Part shown: positions 1 through 12,008 of the stretch, one piece after another
Layout of the letters: each line of letters opens with the position of its first letter
How positions within the stretch are numbered: position 1 is the stretch's first letter
DNA from: Novilysobacter selenitireducens
GTDB lineage: Bacteria; Pseudomonadota; Gammaproteobacteria; Xanthomonadales; Xanthomonadaceae
DNA: 64,000 nucleotides
Direction of reading: 5' to 3'
Assembly: GCF_020026895.1 (NCBI RefSeq)
Contig: NZ_JAINZW010000004.1
Location: forward strand, 124,001-188,000
Translations under genes and position numbers: made by a program
The notes under the pieces: model-generated
Database searches by the model: none
The model's input: only the letters and a program-made list of their open reading frames with translations
What the model was told of the DNA's origin: nothing

Positions 1-495
1 GGCAGCCTGACGACGATCCACTCGCTGACCAACACGCAGACCATCATCGATGCCGCGCACAAGGACCTGCGGCGTGCGCGCTCGTGTGGCGAAAGCCTGA
101 TCCCGACCTCGACCGGCTCGGCCACGGCCATCGCCGAGATCTTCCCCGAACTGCGCGGGCGGCTGGACGGCATCGCAGTGCGGGTGCCGCTGGCGAACGC
201 GTCGCTGACCGATGCCGTGTTCGAAGTGGAGCGCGCGACGACCGTAGAAGAGGTCAACGCGTTGTTCAAGGCGGCGGCCGATGGCGCGCTTGCCGGTATC
301 CTCGGATTCGAGGAGCGGCCGCTGGTGTCGATCGACTACCGCACCGATCCGCGCTCGGCCATCGTCGATGCCGGCTGCACGCGCGTCGTCAACGGTACGC
401 AGGTGAAGGTCTACGCCTGGTACGACAACGAGTGGGGCTACGTGAACCGCACGGTCGAGCTCGCACTGAAGGTCGGTTCCGCGCCGCGGCCATGA
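1..495 (+). CDS. gap: Arsenic-type glyceraldehyde-3-phosphate dehydrogenase, C-terminal part
   Basis: This is the last 164 residues of a type I GAPDH; the NAD-binding half and the catalytic Cys lie outside the window. Visible family landmarks are HKDLRRAR, the IPTSTGSA stretch, [11 protein letters not shown] and the C-terminal [17 protein letters not shown] and the [12 protein letters not shown] context differ from the glycolytic form and look like the GAPDH paralogue encoded next to arsJ. In characterised ars loci this enzyme joins arsenate to glyceraldehyde-3-phosphate, giving the unstable 1-arseno-3-phosphoglycerate. Its stop codon overlaps the arsJ start (ATGA), which supports that role here. 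The 5' end is cut by the window edge. Confidence 0.9.
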   Translation, partial: GSLTTIHSLTNTQTIIDAAHKDLRRARSCGESLIPTSTGSATAIAEIFPELRGRLDGIAVRVPLANASLTDAVFEVERATTVEEVNALFKAAADGALAGILGFEERPLVSIDYRTDPRSAIVDAGCTRVVNGTQVKVYAWYDNEWGYVNRTVELALKVGSAPRP

Positions 496-1736
496 CAGCA
501 TCCGACGCGAGCGCGGGGGACATGCGCGCCGCCTGGCGGCAGTACGCGATCGTCACCGGCAACTACTGGGCGTTCACCCTGACCGACGGGGCGCTGCGGA
601 TGCTGGTGGTGCTGCACTTCCACCAGCTGGGCTATGGCGCGCTGCAGATCGCGCTGTTGTTCCTGTTCTACGAAATCTTTGGCGTGGTCACCAACCTGGT
701 GGGCGGCTGGCTGGGCGCGCGCATCGGCCTCAACCGGACGATGAACATCGGCCTGGCGTTGCAGGTGGTGGCGCTGTCGATGCTGGCGGTGCCGGCGGCG
801 TGGCTGGCGGTGCCGTGGGTCATGGCGGCGCAGGCGCTGTCGGGCATCGCCAAGGACCTCAACAAGATGAGCGCCAAGAGCAGCATCAAGCTGCTGGTGG
901 CCGACGGCGCGCAAGGCACGTTGTACCGATGGGTGGCCGCGCTGACCGGGTCCAAGAACGCGCTCAAGGGCGTGGGGTTCTTCCTGGGCGGCGCGTTGCT
1001 GGCGCTGCTGGGGTTCCGTGGCTCGGTGCTGGCGATGGCCGGCGCGCTTGCGCTGGTGTGGATCGGCAGCCTGGTGTGGCTGCGGCAGGACCTGGGCCGC
1101 GCCAGCGGCAAGCCGAAGTTCCGCCACGTGTTTTCGTCCAGCCGCGCCATCAACGTGCTGTCGGCGGCGCGCATGTTCCTGTTCGGCGCGCGCGATGTGT
1201 GGTTCGTGGTTGCGCTGCCGGTGTTCCTGGCCGGCGTGCTGGGCTGGGACCACTGGCGCGTGGGCGGCTTCCTCGCCGCGTGGGTGATCGGGTACGGCGT
1301 GGTGCAGGCATTGGCGCCGCGGTTCACCGCGCGCGCCGACGCCGCGATACCGGGTGGGGGCACCGCGGCCGGCTGGGCGGCGCTGCTGGCCATCGTGCCG
1401 GCGGGCATTGCCCTGGCATTAGACACCGGCGTGGCGCCCGGACCGGTGCTGGTGGCCGGCCTGGCGGTGTTCGGCGTCGTCTTCGCCATCAATTCCGCCG
1501 TGCACAGCTACCTGATCGTCAGCCATGCACGCGCCGACGGCGTGTCGCTCGACGTCGGCTTCTACTACATGGCCAACGCGATGGGCCGGTTGCTGGGCAC
1601 CGTGCTCTCGGGCTGGGTGTACCAGGTGGCGGGGTTGCAGGCGTGCCTGTGGATCTCCGCCGGGCTGGTGGCCATCGCGGCCCTGTTGGCGAAGGCGATG
1701 CCGCCGGTCGACCGGCCGATCGCTGCCACGCCATGA
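492..1736 (+). CDS. arsJ: Organoarsenical efflux MFS transporter ArsJ
   Basis: The protein has 414 residues and about 11-12 hydrophobic helices, as expected of a major facilitator. The N-terminal [20 protein letters not shown] and the loop [18 protein letters not shown] are characteristic of ArsJ. Known ArsJ exports 1-arseno-3-phosphoglycerate, which then falls apart outside the cell to arsenate, so GAPDH plus ArsJ acts as an arsenate pump. The ATG at 492 overlaps the GAPDH stop by four bases, so the two are translationally coupled; an upstream in-frame ATG at 84 would lie inside the GAPDH gene and is not used. arsH follows 39 bases downstream. Confidence 0.93.
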   Translation: MTASDASAGDMRAAWRQYAIVTGNYWAFTLTDGALRMLVVLHFHQLGYGALQIALLFLFYEIFGVVTNLVGGWLGARIGLNRTMNIGLALQVVALSMLAVPAAWLAVPWVMAAQALSGIAKDLNKMSAKSSIKLLVADGAQGTLYRWVAALTGSKNALKGVGFFLGGALLALLGFRGSVLAMAGALALVWIGSLVWLRQDLGRASGKPKFRHVFSSSRAINVLSAARMFLFGARDVWFVVALPVFLAGVLGWDHWRVGGFLAAWVIGYGVVQALAPRFTARADAAIPGGGTAAGWAALLAIVPAGIALALDTGVAPGPVLVAGLAVFGVVFAINSAVHSYLIVSHARADGVSLDVGFYYMANAMGRLLGTVLSGWVYQVAGLQACLWISAGLVAIAALLAKAMPPVDRPIAATP

Positions 1737-1775
1737 CCCGTGTGCACTGCGCGCACCGCAACCGGAGCACATCGC

Positions 1776-2522
1776 ATGAGCCTGCTCGAACCCATCCCCG
1801 TCCCGCGCCTGCGCGAACTGCCTGATCCGGATGTATTGCCGTCACTGCAGCGCGAGCACCTGCAACTGCCGGTTATTGATGGCCATCCTCCGCGGATCCT
1901 GCTGCTGTACGGCTCGTTGCGGGAGCGCTCGTACTCGCGGCTGGCAGTGGAGGAGGGCGCGCGCCTGCTGCAGCTGATGGGCGCGGAGACCCGCATCTTC
2001 GACCCGGGTGACCTGCCGCTGCCCGGTCAGGTCGCCGACGATGACCACCCGGCGGTGCACGAGTTGCGCGCGTTGTCGGTGTGGTCGGAAGGGCAGGTGT
2101 GGTGCAGCCCGGAGCGCCACGGCCAGATCACCGGCGTCATGAAGGCGCAGATCGACCACCTGCCGCTGACGATGGGTGGCGTGCGTCCGACGCAGGGCCG
2201 GACGCTGGCGGTGATGCAGGTGTCGGGCGGCTCGCAGTCGTTCAATGCGGTCAATACGCTGCGGCTGCTGGGACGGTGGATGCGGATGGTGACGATCCCC
2301 AACCAGTCCAGCATCGCCAAGGCCTGGCAGGAGTTCGACGACGCGGGCCGCATGCGTGCGTCCCCGTACTACGACCGTATCGTCGACGTGATGGAGGAGC
2401 TGGTGCGCTTCACGCTGCTGACCCGCGCTCACGTTCCGGCGCTGACGGACCGCTACTCGGAGCGGCGCTCGGCCGCCGACCGGGCCCGGATCGAGTTCGC
2501 CCGCAACGCCGCCGCCGGCTGA
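1776..2522 (+). CDS. arsH: Arsenical resistance protein ArsH (NADPH-dependent FMN reductase)
   Basis: A 248-residue flavodoxin-fold protein. The phosphate-binding motif GSLRERSYS is at residues 46-54, and the ArsH-specific [13 protein letters not shown] and [15 protein letters not shown] segments follow. ArsH enzymes oxidise trivalent methyl- and aromatic arsenicals to less toxic pentavalent forms. The ATG at 1776 was chosen because GGAG (1763-1766) sits nine bases upstream; an earlier start at 1740 has no such site. It closes a gap-arsJ-arsH unit whose regulator (arsR) and any arsC/acr3 must lie left of the window. Confidence 0.94.
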   Translation: MSLLEPIPVPRLRELPDPDVLPSLQREHLQLPVIDGHPPRILLLYGSLRERSYSRLAVEEGARLLQLMGAETRIFDPGDLPLPGQVADDDHPAVHELRALSVWSEGQVWCSPERHGQITGVMKAQIDHLPLTMGGVRPTQGRTLAVMQVSGGSQSFNAVNTLRLLGRWMRMVTIPNQSSIAKAWQEFDDAGRMRASPYYDRIVDVMEELVRFTLLTRAHVPALTDRYSERRSAADRARIEFARNAAAG

Positions 2523-2577
2523 TTTCCAGTAGCGCCGACCCCGTCCCACGACGCCTGCTGCGATGCGTCATGACCCC

Positions 2578-2605
2578 GCGCGCCAACGTGCTAGCGTCGG
2601 CGCGC
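2578..2605. other. GC-rich hairpin between arsH and the TonB receptor
   Basis: The arms GCGCGCC and GGCGCGC pair, extended inward by ACG/CGT around one mismatch, 55 bases after arsH. There is no T-run, so this may be a weak terminator or simply a structure. The rest of the 238-base gap shows only a TAGCGT box at 2592-2597 inside this hairpin and GGGAGAG just before the receptor start. Confidence 0.35.
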
Positions 2606-2760
2606 CCGTTCGCAATGGACGTGCGCCAACGACCCCCGCCACTGATGGCCGGTCGAGCGGCGCGATTGCGTAGGGGCTCGGGGACTGCCGGCGTCGGGGG
2701 ACGCGGCGAATTCAGCGGACACCCGCCAACGGTGGCCGCATCAGCCAGGGGAGAGTCGAG

Positions 2761-5349
2761 ATGGGTTGCCGCAAGCCGGATCGCCGCATGCTGGTCGTGG
2801 CCGTCGCTGCCGTGTTGGGCACGATGGTCGCCGCACCGTTGTACGCACAGGAAGCCGCAAACGTCGCGGCGCAGGCTGGCCAGGAGGACGAAGAGGAGGC
2901 CACCACGCTGGCCGGCCTGACCGTCACCGCGCAGAAGCGCGAAGAGGCGCTGCAGGACGTGCCGATCTCGATCACCGCGTTGCCCGAGCAGTTGCTGCTC
3001 GACACCGGCGTCCGCGACGTCAAGGACCTGCAGGTGCTGGTGCCCGGCCTGACCGTGACCAGCACCCAGAGCGAGGCGCAGACCACTGCCCGCATCCGCG
3101 GCATCGGCACGGTCGGCGACAACGCCGGCCTGGAGTCGTCGGTCGGCGTGGTCATCGACGGCGTCTACCGCCCGCGCAACGGCGTGGGCTTCGGCGACCT
3201 CGGCGAGATCGAGCGCATCGAGGTGTTGAAGGGCCCGCAGGGGACGGTGTTCGGCAAGAACACGTCGGCGGGCGTCATCAACGTCATCACCAAGCGGCCC
3301 GACTACACGACGCGCGTGGAAGGCGAGCTCACCGTCGGCAACTACAACGCGCTGGGCGTGGCCGGCTCGCTCAACGCCCCGATCGGCGAAAACGCCGCCT
3401 TCCGCGTGTACGCGGCCAAGCGCAAGCGCGACGGCTTCATGGACGTGCGCACCGGCGGCGGCCCGCGCCGCGAGACCGAGGACTACGACCAGAACTTCCA
3501 CTCCCTGCGCGGCCAGTTGCTGCTGGAGCCCAGCGACACGCTGGACATCAACTTCATCGCTGACTTCACCAGCCGCGAGGAGAACTGCTGCACCGGCGTG
3601 ACCGTGGTGCGCGGCGGCACCGCGGCGATCATCGATGCGCTGTCGCCGGACGAGGGCGTGGCGCCCGTTGCCGACCCGTTCGCCCGGACGGCCTGGAGCA
3701 ACCGCAGCACCGAGCAGGACATCAAGGACAAGGGCATCTCGATGGAGGCCAACTGGATCACGCCGTGGTTTGGCGACGCGGTCCTGACATCGGTGTCCGC
3801 CTACCGCGAGTGGGAAGCCATCAACGGCCTGGACTTCGACTTCAGCAGTGCCGACCTGCTGTATCGCAACGCCGAGCGCGACGAGTCGCTGACCGCGTTC
3901 GAGACCACCACGCAGGAATTCCGGCTGACCGGCGCCACGGACTCCATCGACTGGATGGTGGGCGCGTTCTATTCCAACGAAGACCTCAACCGCAACGAGA
4001 CCTACCGCATCGGTGGCGCCTACGAGCCGTACCTGTCGATCGCGCTGCTGTCGCTGGTCAACCCGGCACTGGGCCAGCGGCCCGATGCGCCGCTGTTCCT
4101 GTCCGACGCCACCGGGCTGCCACCGGGCACGGTGTTCGCTGGCTTCGGCGCGGACGACACGTACCGGCAGAACGCCGAAAGCCTGGCGCTCTTCACCAAC
4201 AACACCTGGCATGCGACCGATGCGCTCGACCTGACGCTGGGCCTTCGCTACACGAGCGAGGACAAGGCGCTGGACTCGGCCTACTCCAACCCCAACGGCA
4301 GCCCAGGCTGCTCGGCGATGCTGTCGCCAGAGGGCCAGGCGCGCATCGCCCAGGCGCTGCTCTCGCGCGGCGTGCCGGCTGCGGCATTGCCTTCCGTGAT
4401 CCCGCAGGTGATCGGCTACGGCTGCCTGCCGTGGGCCAACCCGCTGCACAACGGCCGTGCCAGCCGCCAGGAGCGTGAGGAGAAGGAGTGGTCCGGCACG
4501 CTGAAGGCGGCCTACCGCTGGAACGACACCTGGATGACCTATGCCTCGGCCGCGCGTGGCTACAAGGCGGGCGGCTTCAACCTGGACCGCGTCCAGTCCA
4601 ACACCGGCCTGTCCAGCGGTACCGCCGGCATCGTGCCGGTCGCCGACACGTCGTTCCCCGGTGAGTTCGTCGACAGCTACGAGCTGGGCGCCAAGACCAC
4701 CTGGGCCGGCGGCAACCTCCTGGTCAACGCCACGCTGTTCCACCAGACCTACGAGGACTTCCAGCTCAACAGTTTCCTGGGCACCAGCTTCGTGGTGCGG
4801 TCGATTCCGGAGGTCGTGTCGCAGGGCATCGATACCGAGGTGCTGTGGAACACGGGCTTCGACGGCCTGTCGTTCCAAGGCGGCGTGACCTACGCCGACA
4901 CCCGCTACGGCGACGAGGTGCCGGGGCCGGACTTCGTCGAGCCCACCGGCGCGCTGTACAAGTTGCCGGGCAGCCGCGTGAGCTTCGCGCCGCTGTGGTC
5001 GACCTCCGGTGCGGTGACGTACGAGTGGGGCTTCGGCGCGGACCTGGTGGGCCGGTTCAACCTGGGCGCCAAGTACATGTCCGAGTTCAATACCGGCTCC
5101 GACCTGGACGTGGAGAAGGTCCAGGAGGGCTATACGGTGGTCAACGCGCGTCTCGGCTTCGGCGCGCGCGACCGCAGCTGGATGGTGGAGCTGTGGGGAC
5201 AGAACATCACCGACGAGGAGTACTACCAGGTGGGCTTCGATGCGCCGCTGCAGAACGTCTCGCCGGTGCCGGGCAACCCGTTCAACTCCTACAACGCGTT
5301 CCCGGGCGCGCCGGCGACCTACGGCGTCACGCTGCGGGTGATGTACTGA
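2761..5349 (+). CDS. TonB-dependent outer-membrane receptor
   Basis: The protein has 862 residues. Residues 1-30 form a signal peptide (positive start, hydrophobic core, cleavage after APLYAQ). A TonB-box-like LAGLTVTAQ lies at 50-58, the plug domain (QDVPISITAL ... VLKGPQGTVFGKNTSAGVINV) at about 63-175, and a beta-barrel fills the rest and ends in VTLRVMY. It imports an unidentified bulky substrate across the outer membrane using TonB energy. The plug resembles the sphingomonad/Xanthomonas QDVPISI class, whose substrates are mostly unknown. The ATG has GGGAGAG eight bases upstream. Cysteines (a CC pair near residue 278, others near 517 and 559) could form loop disulfides. Neither neighbour suggests a substrate; an arsenic link is possible but unsupported. 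Confidence 0.9.
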   Translation: MGCRKPDRRMLVVAVAAVLGTMVAAPLYAQEAANVAAQAGQEDEEEATTLAGLTVTAQKREEALQDVPISITALPEQLLLDTGVRDVKDLQVLVPGLTVTSTQSEAQTTARIRGIGTVGDNAGLESSVGVVIDGVYRPRNGVGFGDLGEIERIEVLKGPQGTVFGKNTSAGVINVITKRPDYTTRVEGELTVGNYNALGVAGSLNAPIGENAAFRVYAAKRKRDGFMDVRTGGGPRRETEDYDQNFHSLRGQLLLEPSDTLDINFIADFTSREENCCTGVTVVRGGTAAIIDALSPDEGVAPVADPFARTAWSNRSTEQDIKDKGISMEANWITPWFGDAVLTSVSAYREWEAINGLDFDFSSADLLYRNAERDESLTAFETTTQEFRLTGATDSIDWMVGAFYSNEDLNRNETYRIGGAYEPYLSIALLSLVNPALGQRPDAPLFLSDATGLPPGTVFAGFGADDTYRQNAESLALFTNNTWHATDALDLTLGLRYTSEDKALDSAYSNPNGSPGCSAMLSPEGQARIAQALLSRGVPAAALPSVIPQVIGYGCLPWANPLHNGRASRQEREEKEWSGTLKAAYRWNDTWMTYASAARGYKAGGFNLDRVQSNTGLSSGTAGIVPVADTSFPGEFVDSYELGAKTTWAGGNLLVNATLFHQTYEDFQLNSFLGTSFVVRSIPEVVSQGIDTEVLWNTGFDGLSFQGGVTYADTRYGDEVPGPDFVEPTGALYKLPGSRVSFAPLWSTSGAVTYEWGFGADLVGRFNLGAKYMSEFNTGSDLDVEKVQEGYTVVNARLGFGARDRSWMVELWGQNITDEEYYQVGFDAPLQNVSPVPGNPFNSYNAFPGAPATYGVTLRVMY

Positions 5350-5380
5350 CGGCGTAGCGGCTGCCCCAAGCGGTACCCAC

Positions 5381-5406
5381 GCGCCCGGCCGGCAACGGCC
5401 GGGCGC
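5381..5406 (+). terminator. Perfect 11-bp hairpin after the TonB receptor gene
   Basis: GCGCCCGGCCG pairs with CGGCCGGGCGC around a GCAA loop, 31 bases after the receptor stop. Only TTCGCT follows, so the U-tract is poor, but position and stability fit a transcription terminator. Confidence 0.65.
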
Positions 5407-5411
5407 TTCGC

Positions 5412-5417
5412 TATCAT
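5412..5417 (+). promoter_or_regulatory. -10 box of pncC; transcript probably leaderless
   Basis: TATCAT ends seven bases before the ATG at 5425, so transcription would begin at or within a base of the start codon. No Shine-Dalgarno sequence precedes it. No -35 match is seen; that position falls in the upstream hairpin. Confidence 0.45.
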
Positions 5418-5424
5418 GCGGCGC

Positions 5425-5925
5425 ATGAGCAAAGACGTCTCCGATGCCGCGCTGCAGGCGCAGGCCGAACGGGTCGCGCAGGCGGCCCTCCAGCACCACC
5501 AGCGCCTGGTCACCGCCGAGAGCTGCACGGGCGGCTGGATCGCCAAGACCCTGACCGACGTGGCCGGCTCCTCGGGCTGGTTCGATTGCGGCATGGCGGC
5601 CTACAGCTACGAGGCCAAGCAGGCGATGCTTGGCGTCAGCCCGCACACGCTGGAAGACCACGGTGCGGTCAGCCGGGAAACCGTGATCGAGATGGTGTCG
5701 GGGGCGCTGGTGCACTCCGGCGCGACAATCGCCGTGGCGGTGACCGGCATTGCCGGGCCCGGCGGCGGGACCGACGACAAACCCGTGGGCACCGTCTGGA
5801 TAGCCTGGAAGCGCCGCGGCGGTTATCCGACCGCGCTGGTGTTCCATTTCGATGGCGACCGCGAGGCGATCCGTCGCCAGACCGTCGCCGCGGCGCTGCA
5901 CGGGCTGCTCGACCTCATGGGCTGA
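5425..5925 (+). CDS. pncC: Nicotinamide-nucleotide amidase (CinA C-terminal domain)
   Basis: A 166-residue single-domain CinA-C protein. It deamidates nicotinamide mononucleotide to nicotinate mononucleotide, recycling pyridine nucleotide after NAD+ is consumed, for example by DNA ligase. The catalytic motif ESCTGG spans residues 32-37 (Ser33), and the GIAGPGGGT glycine loop follows. There is no N-terminal MocF-like domain, so it is the short PncC form. An in-frame ATG at 5416 overlaps the -10 box, so 5425 is preferred. It stands 66 bases upstream of lexA. Confidence 0.9.
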   Translation: MSKDVSDAALQAQAERVAQAALQHHQRLVTAESCTGGWIAKTLTDVAGSSGWFDCGMAAYSYEAKQAMLGVSPHTLEDHGAVSRETVIEMVSGALVHSGATIAVAVTGIAGPGGGTDDKPVGTVWIAWKRRGGYPTALVFHFDGDREAIRRQTVAAALHGLLDLMG

Positions 5926-5953
5926 CCGCCTGTCGGTCACACGGGCAGGGCGG

Positions 5954-5989
5954 TTGCAATCGGCGGTGGCGCGTTAGTAGTATTGCTAC
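5954..5989 (+). promoter_or_regulatory. lexA promoter with overlapping LexA operator
   Basis: A -35 box TTGCAA (5954-5959) is followed after 18 bases by a -10 box TAGTAT (5978-5983). The sequence TTAGTAGTATTGCTAC (5974-5989), containing the inverted repeat GTAG-N5-CTAC, closely resembles the Xanthomonas LexA box TTAG-N6-TACTA. The operator covers the -10 box and ends two bases before the ATG, so LexA should repress its own gene by blocking polymerase. The predicted RNA start (about 5990) implies a leaderless mRNA. Confidence 0.75.
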
Positions 5990-5991
5990 CA

Positions 5992-6633
5992 ATGGACCTG
6001 ACCGACACCCAACGCAGCATCCTCGGGCTGATCGCCGAGCGCATCGAGGCCGAGGGCGTGCCGCCTTCGCAGACCGAGATCGCCCGGGCGATGGGTTTCA
6101 ACAGCGTCCGGGCTGCTCAATACCACCTGGAAGCCCTCGAACGGGCCGGCGCGATCGAGCGCCGGCCCGGGCGGGCACGGGGCATCCGGCTGCTGGTGGA
6201 GCCGCAGCCGCTGGATCAGGCGGTCGCCGCCGACCAGGCTGACGGTGATGCCCTCCGGTTGCCGGTACTTGGCCGGGTCGCCGCGGGTGCGCCGATCGGC
6301 GCCGACATCGGCTCGGACGACTACGTGCTGCTGGACCGCGTGTTCTTTTCCCCCGCGCCGGACTACCTGCTAAAGGTGCAGGGCGATTCCATGCGTGACG
6401 AGGGCATCTTCGACGGCGACCTGATCGGCGTGCACCGCACCCGGGATGCCCGCTCCGGGCAAATTGTCGTCGCCCGGATCGACGACGAGGTCACCGTCAA
6501 GCTGCTGAAGATCGGTTCGGACCGCATCCGGCTGCTGCCGCGCAATCCCGACTACGCGCCCATCGACGTGCTGCCGGACCAGGACTTCGCTATCGAAGGC
6601 CTTTATTGCGGCCTGGTGAGGCCCAACCGTTGA
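5992..6633 (+). CDS. lexA: SOS repressor LexA
   Basis: The 213-residue protein has an N-terminal winged helix-turn-helix (about 1-70) and a C-terminal S24 self-cleavage domain. The Ala-Gly scissile bond is A98-G99 in GRVAAGAPIGA, the nucleophile is Ser133 in GDSM, and the general base is Lys170 in VTVK. RecA filaments trigger cleavage and derepress the SOS regulon. The ATG at 5992 is preferred over a TTG at 5983 because it starts the conserved MDLTDTQ and lies just after the operator. lexA, recA and recX are consecutive, so sensor, repressor and modulator sit together. Confidence 0.96.
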   Translation: MDLTDTQRSILGLIAERIEAEGVPPSQTEIARAMGFNSVRAAQYHLEALERAGAIERRPGRARGIRLLVEPQPLDQAVAADQADGDALRLPVLGRVAAGAPIGADIGSDDYVLLDRVFFSPAPDYLLKVQGDSMRDEGIFDGDLIGVHRTRDARSGQIVVARIDDEVTVKLLKIGSDRIRLLPRNPDYAPIDVLPDQDFAIEGLYCGLVRPNR

Positions 6634-6773
6634 TCCGCGGTTGCGCCCCGGAAGTGTCCGTCATTGCGGCGCGGCGCTTTCCCACGCCGCGCCCAGCCCC
6701 ATTCCCCTGCCGGCGTCCCCCACTGGACGCTACGGTGCCTGTGCGGGTCGCAGCCCGTGCGACCGCCCCGGCC

Positions 6774-6779
6774 TAGAGT
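6774..6779 (+). promoter_or_regulatory. Putative -10 box of recA
   Basis: TAGAGT lies 33 bases before the recA ATG in the 179-base lexA-recA gap. No -35 match and no clear copy of the LexA box seen at lexA is visible here. The rest of the gap holds nothing else I recognise apart from the recA AAGGA. Confidence 0.35.
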
Positions 6780-6812
6780 GCCCCAATCCCGATGCAACCC
6801 AAGGAATCCACG

Positions 6813-7850
<1,038 letters not shown>

Positions 7851-7871
7851 TTCCGAGAGGCGCAGTAAACG

Positions 7872-8528
7872 ATGGCCACCCCGGACAGCCCAGCACCTGG
7901 AACCGGTCCTGCCCGGCTCCCGGCAGCGTCCGGCCCGACTTCGGACGGGGCGGACGAGCGGGTGGGCGGGGTGGCCATCGCTTCGGATACGGGCGACACG
8001 GCGGCGGACCGGTTGTTTCCGGAGGGCGACGCAGCGTCCGGCCGGTCTGAATGCAAGAAACGACGTGGTGGGAACCGGACGCCCGCAAGCACCACCCAGC
8101 GGGCCCTTGCCCTGCTGGTGCGGCGCGAGCACTCGGCCCGGGAACTGACCCGCAAGCTGGTGGCGCGGGGACTCGACCCGGACGAGGTGCGCGAGTCGGT
8201 GGACCGGCTGGCCGACGCCGGCTGGCAGGACGACACGCGATTCGCCGAAAGCCTGGTCCGCAGTCGCGCCGCCAGCGGCTACGGGCCCATCCACGTGCGC
8301 GCAGAGCTGGGCACGCACGGCCTGGACAGCGCCGCGGTCGACGCGGCGATGGGGAGCTTCGACGGGGACTGGACGGAACAGGCCCGCGACCTCGCACGCC
8401 GCCGCTGCGGCCCGCCGCGCGACGACCTCGCATGGCGCCGGAAAGTCGCCGACCTGCTGGCGCGTCGCGGGTTCCCGGGTGACGTCATCCGGACCGTGAG
8501 CCGGTTCGATCCCGACGACGTCTTCTAG
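7872..8528 (+). CDS. recX: Regulatory protein RecX with long N-terminal extension
   Basis: The conserved RecX core (tandem three-helix repeats, [23 protein letters not shown] ... [11 protein letters not shown]) starts near residue 74 of 218. RecX binds RecA filaments and restrains them. The first 70 residues are a Pro/Ala/Gly/Asp-rich stretch ending in a basic CKKRRGGNR, which most RecX proteins (about 150-160 residues) lack. The ATG at 7872 has GAGAGG 11 bases upstream. A shorter product from an internal GTG near 7959-7974 cannot be excluded; no other ATG precedes the core in this frame. Confidence 0.87.
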   Translation: MATPDSPAPGTGPARLPAASGPTSDGADERVGGVAIASDTGDTAADRLFPEGDAASGRSECKKRRGGNRTPASTTQRALALLVRREHSARELTRKLVARGLDPDEVRESVDRLADAGWQDDTRFAESLVRSRAASGYGPIHVRAELGTHGLDSAAVDAAMGSFDGDWTEQARDLARRRCGPPRDDLAWRRKVADLLARRGFPGDVIRTVSRFDPDDVF

Positions 8529-8655
8529 CCTCACGGCCGCCCCTTCCGCCTGTTACGCTTGTCGGCTCGCCCGGTTGACGCTGCCGCCAGACGGCCCCAC
8601 GTTGGGAGCCCCGGCGGGCGTCGACCTGCCCAGCCCTCCGATCCGCGTGCCAGGC

Positions 8656-11289
<2,634 letters not shown>

Positions 11290-11315
11290 CCCGCCAAACC
11301 CATGACTTCCATCGC

Positions 11316-11344
11316 TTGTGGCAGTGCCGCTGGCGTACAATAAT
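11316..11344 (+). promoter_or_regulatory. Putative csrA promoter
   Basis: TTGTGG (11316-11321), a 17-base spacer and AATAAT (11339-11344) lie just after alaS. This would give a leader of about 75 bases before csrA, room for the auto-regulatory sites known for CsrA messages. Confidence 0.5.
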
Positions 11345-11427
11345 CGCCGTTTGCTCAATCACTGGAAGCGCTTCCATGCCGGGGCGCAATCGTCGGCCCA
11401 CGAGCGGCCGGCCGAGGAGAATTACCC

Positions 11428-11628
11428 ATGCTTATCCTGACGCGTCGCGTCGGTGAGACCCTAATGATCGGCGACTCGGTGACCGTCACCGTGCTCGGCG
11501 TCAAGGGCAACCAGGTCCGTATCGGTATCACCGCGCCCAAGGACGTGGCGGTGCACCGGGAAGAAATCTACCAGCGCATCCAGCGTGGCGACGCGCCCGC
11601 GGATGATGCGAAGGATGCGGCAGTCTGA
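11428..11628 (+). CDS. csrA: Carbon storage regulator CsrA (RsmA)
   Basis: A 66-residue RNA-binding dimer. [10 protein letters not shown] and the C-terminal RNA-contacting VHREEI (Arg44) are intact. CsrA binds GGA-containing hairpin loops in mRNA leaders and controls translation of motility, biofilm and carbon genes. GGAGAA lies eight bases before the ATG and could itself serve as a CsrA site for autoregulation. It is flanked by alaS and tRNA-Ser, a conserved arrangement. Confidence 0.98.
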   Translation: MLILTRRVGETLMIGDSVTVTVLGVKGNQVRIGITAPKDVAVHREEIYQRIQRGDAPADDAKDAAV

Positions 11629-11636
11629 GGAAAGGT

Positions 11637-11665
11637 TTGCCGCGCGTGGGGTGAGCCGTTATGCT
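11637..11665 (+). promoter_or_regulatory. Promoter of tRNA-Ser(GCT)
   Basis: TTGCCG (11637-11642) and TATGCT (11660-11665) are separated by exactly 17 bases. The predicted start near 11672 lies about 23 bases before the mature tRNA. The -35 box begins nine bases after the csrA stop. Confidence 0.7.
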
Positions 11666-11694
11666 TCCCGCCCGCACGAAGTTGGATGTGCCGC

Positions 11695-11787
11695 GGAGAG
11701 TTGCCCGAGTGGCTGAAGGGGCTCCCCTGCTAAGGGAGTATAGGGTTTATAGCTCTATCGAGGGTTCGAATCCCTCACTCTCCGCCA
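11695..11787 (+). tRNA. tRNA-Ser(GCT)
   Basis: A 93-base gene with encoded CCA. Acceptor arms GGAGAGT/ACTCTCC pair fully, the anticodon loop CTGCTAA gives anticodon GCT (codons AGC/AGU), a long variable arm marks a class II tRNA, and GGTTCGAATCC forms the T-arm. Confidence 0.97.
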
Positions 11788-11876
11788 GTTACACCGCCGC
11801 CTTGCAAGCGGCATGACATCGCCCGCGGAATCAATGCCGCGACGCGGTGGACGAGTCGGAAAGTCGAGAAAAATGT

Positions 11877-11905
11877 TTGACGGGATTCGCTCCAGTCGCC
11901 ATAAT
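11877..11905 (+). promoter_or_regulatory. Promoter of tRNA-Arg(ACG)
   Basis: TTGACG (11877-11882), a 17-base spacer and CATAAT (11900-11905) form the best sigma-70 promoter in the window, starting transcription about five bases before the mature tRNA. Confidence 0.75.
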
Positions 11906-11916
11906 TCTCCGACTAC

Positions 11917-11993
11917 GCGCCCGTAGCTCAGCTGGATAGAGCACCAGGCTACGAACTTGGGGGTCGGAGGTTCGAATCCTTCCGGGCGCGCCA
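11917..11993 (+). tRNA. tRNA-Arg(ACG)
   Basis: A 77-base gene with encoded CCA. Acceptor arms GCGCCCG/CGGGCGC pair, the anticodon loop CTACGAA gives ACG (wobble A normally edited to inosine by TadA; reads CGU/CGC/CGA), and the T-arm is GGTTCGAATCC. Confidence 0.97.
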
Positions 11994-12008
11994 ATACAGA
12001 AGAAGAAA

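Noticed and set aside
2410-5940. A 1176-codon open frame on the minus strand opposite the TonB receptor and pncC.
   Set aside because: High GC leaves the antisense frame open; composition is Arg/His/Ala/Gln-rich with no domain, and the plus strand has well-supported genes.
11755-11994. Minus-strand open frame spanning tRNA-Ser and tRNA-Arg (begins MARPEGFEPPTPKFV).
   Set aside because: This is the well-known false protein made by translating tRNA genes in reverse; the tRNAs explain the sequence fully.
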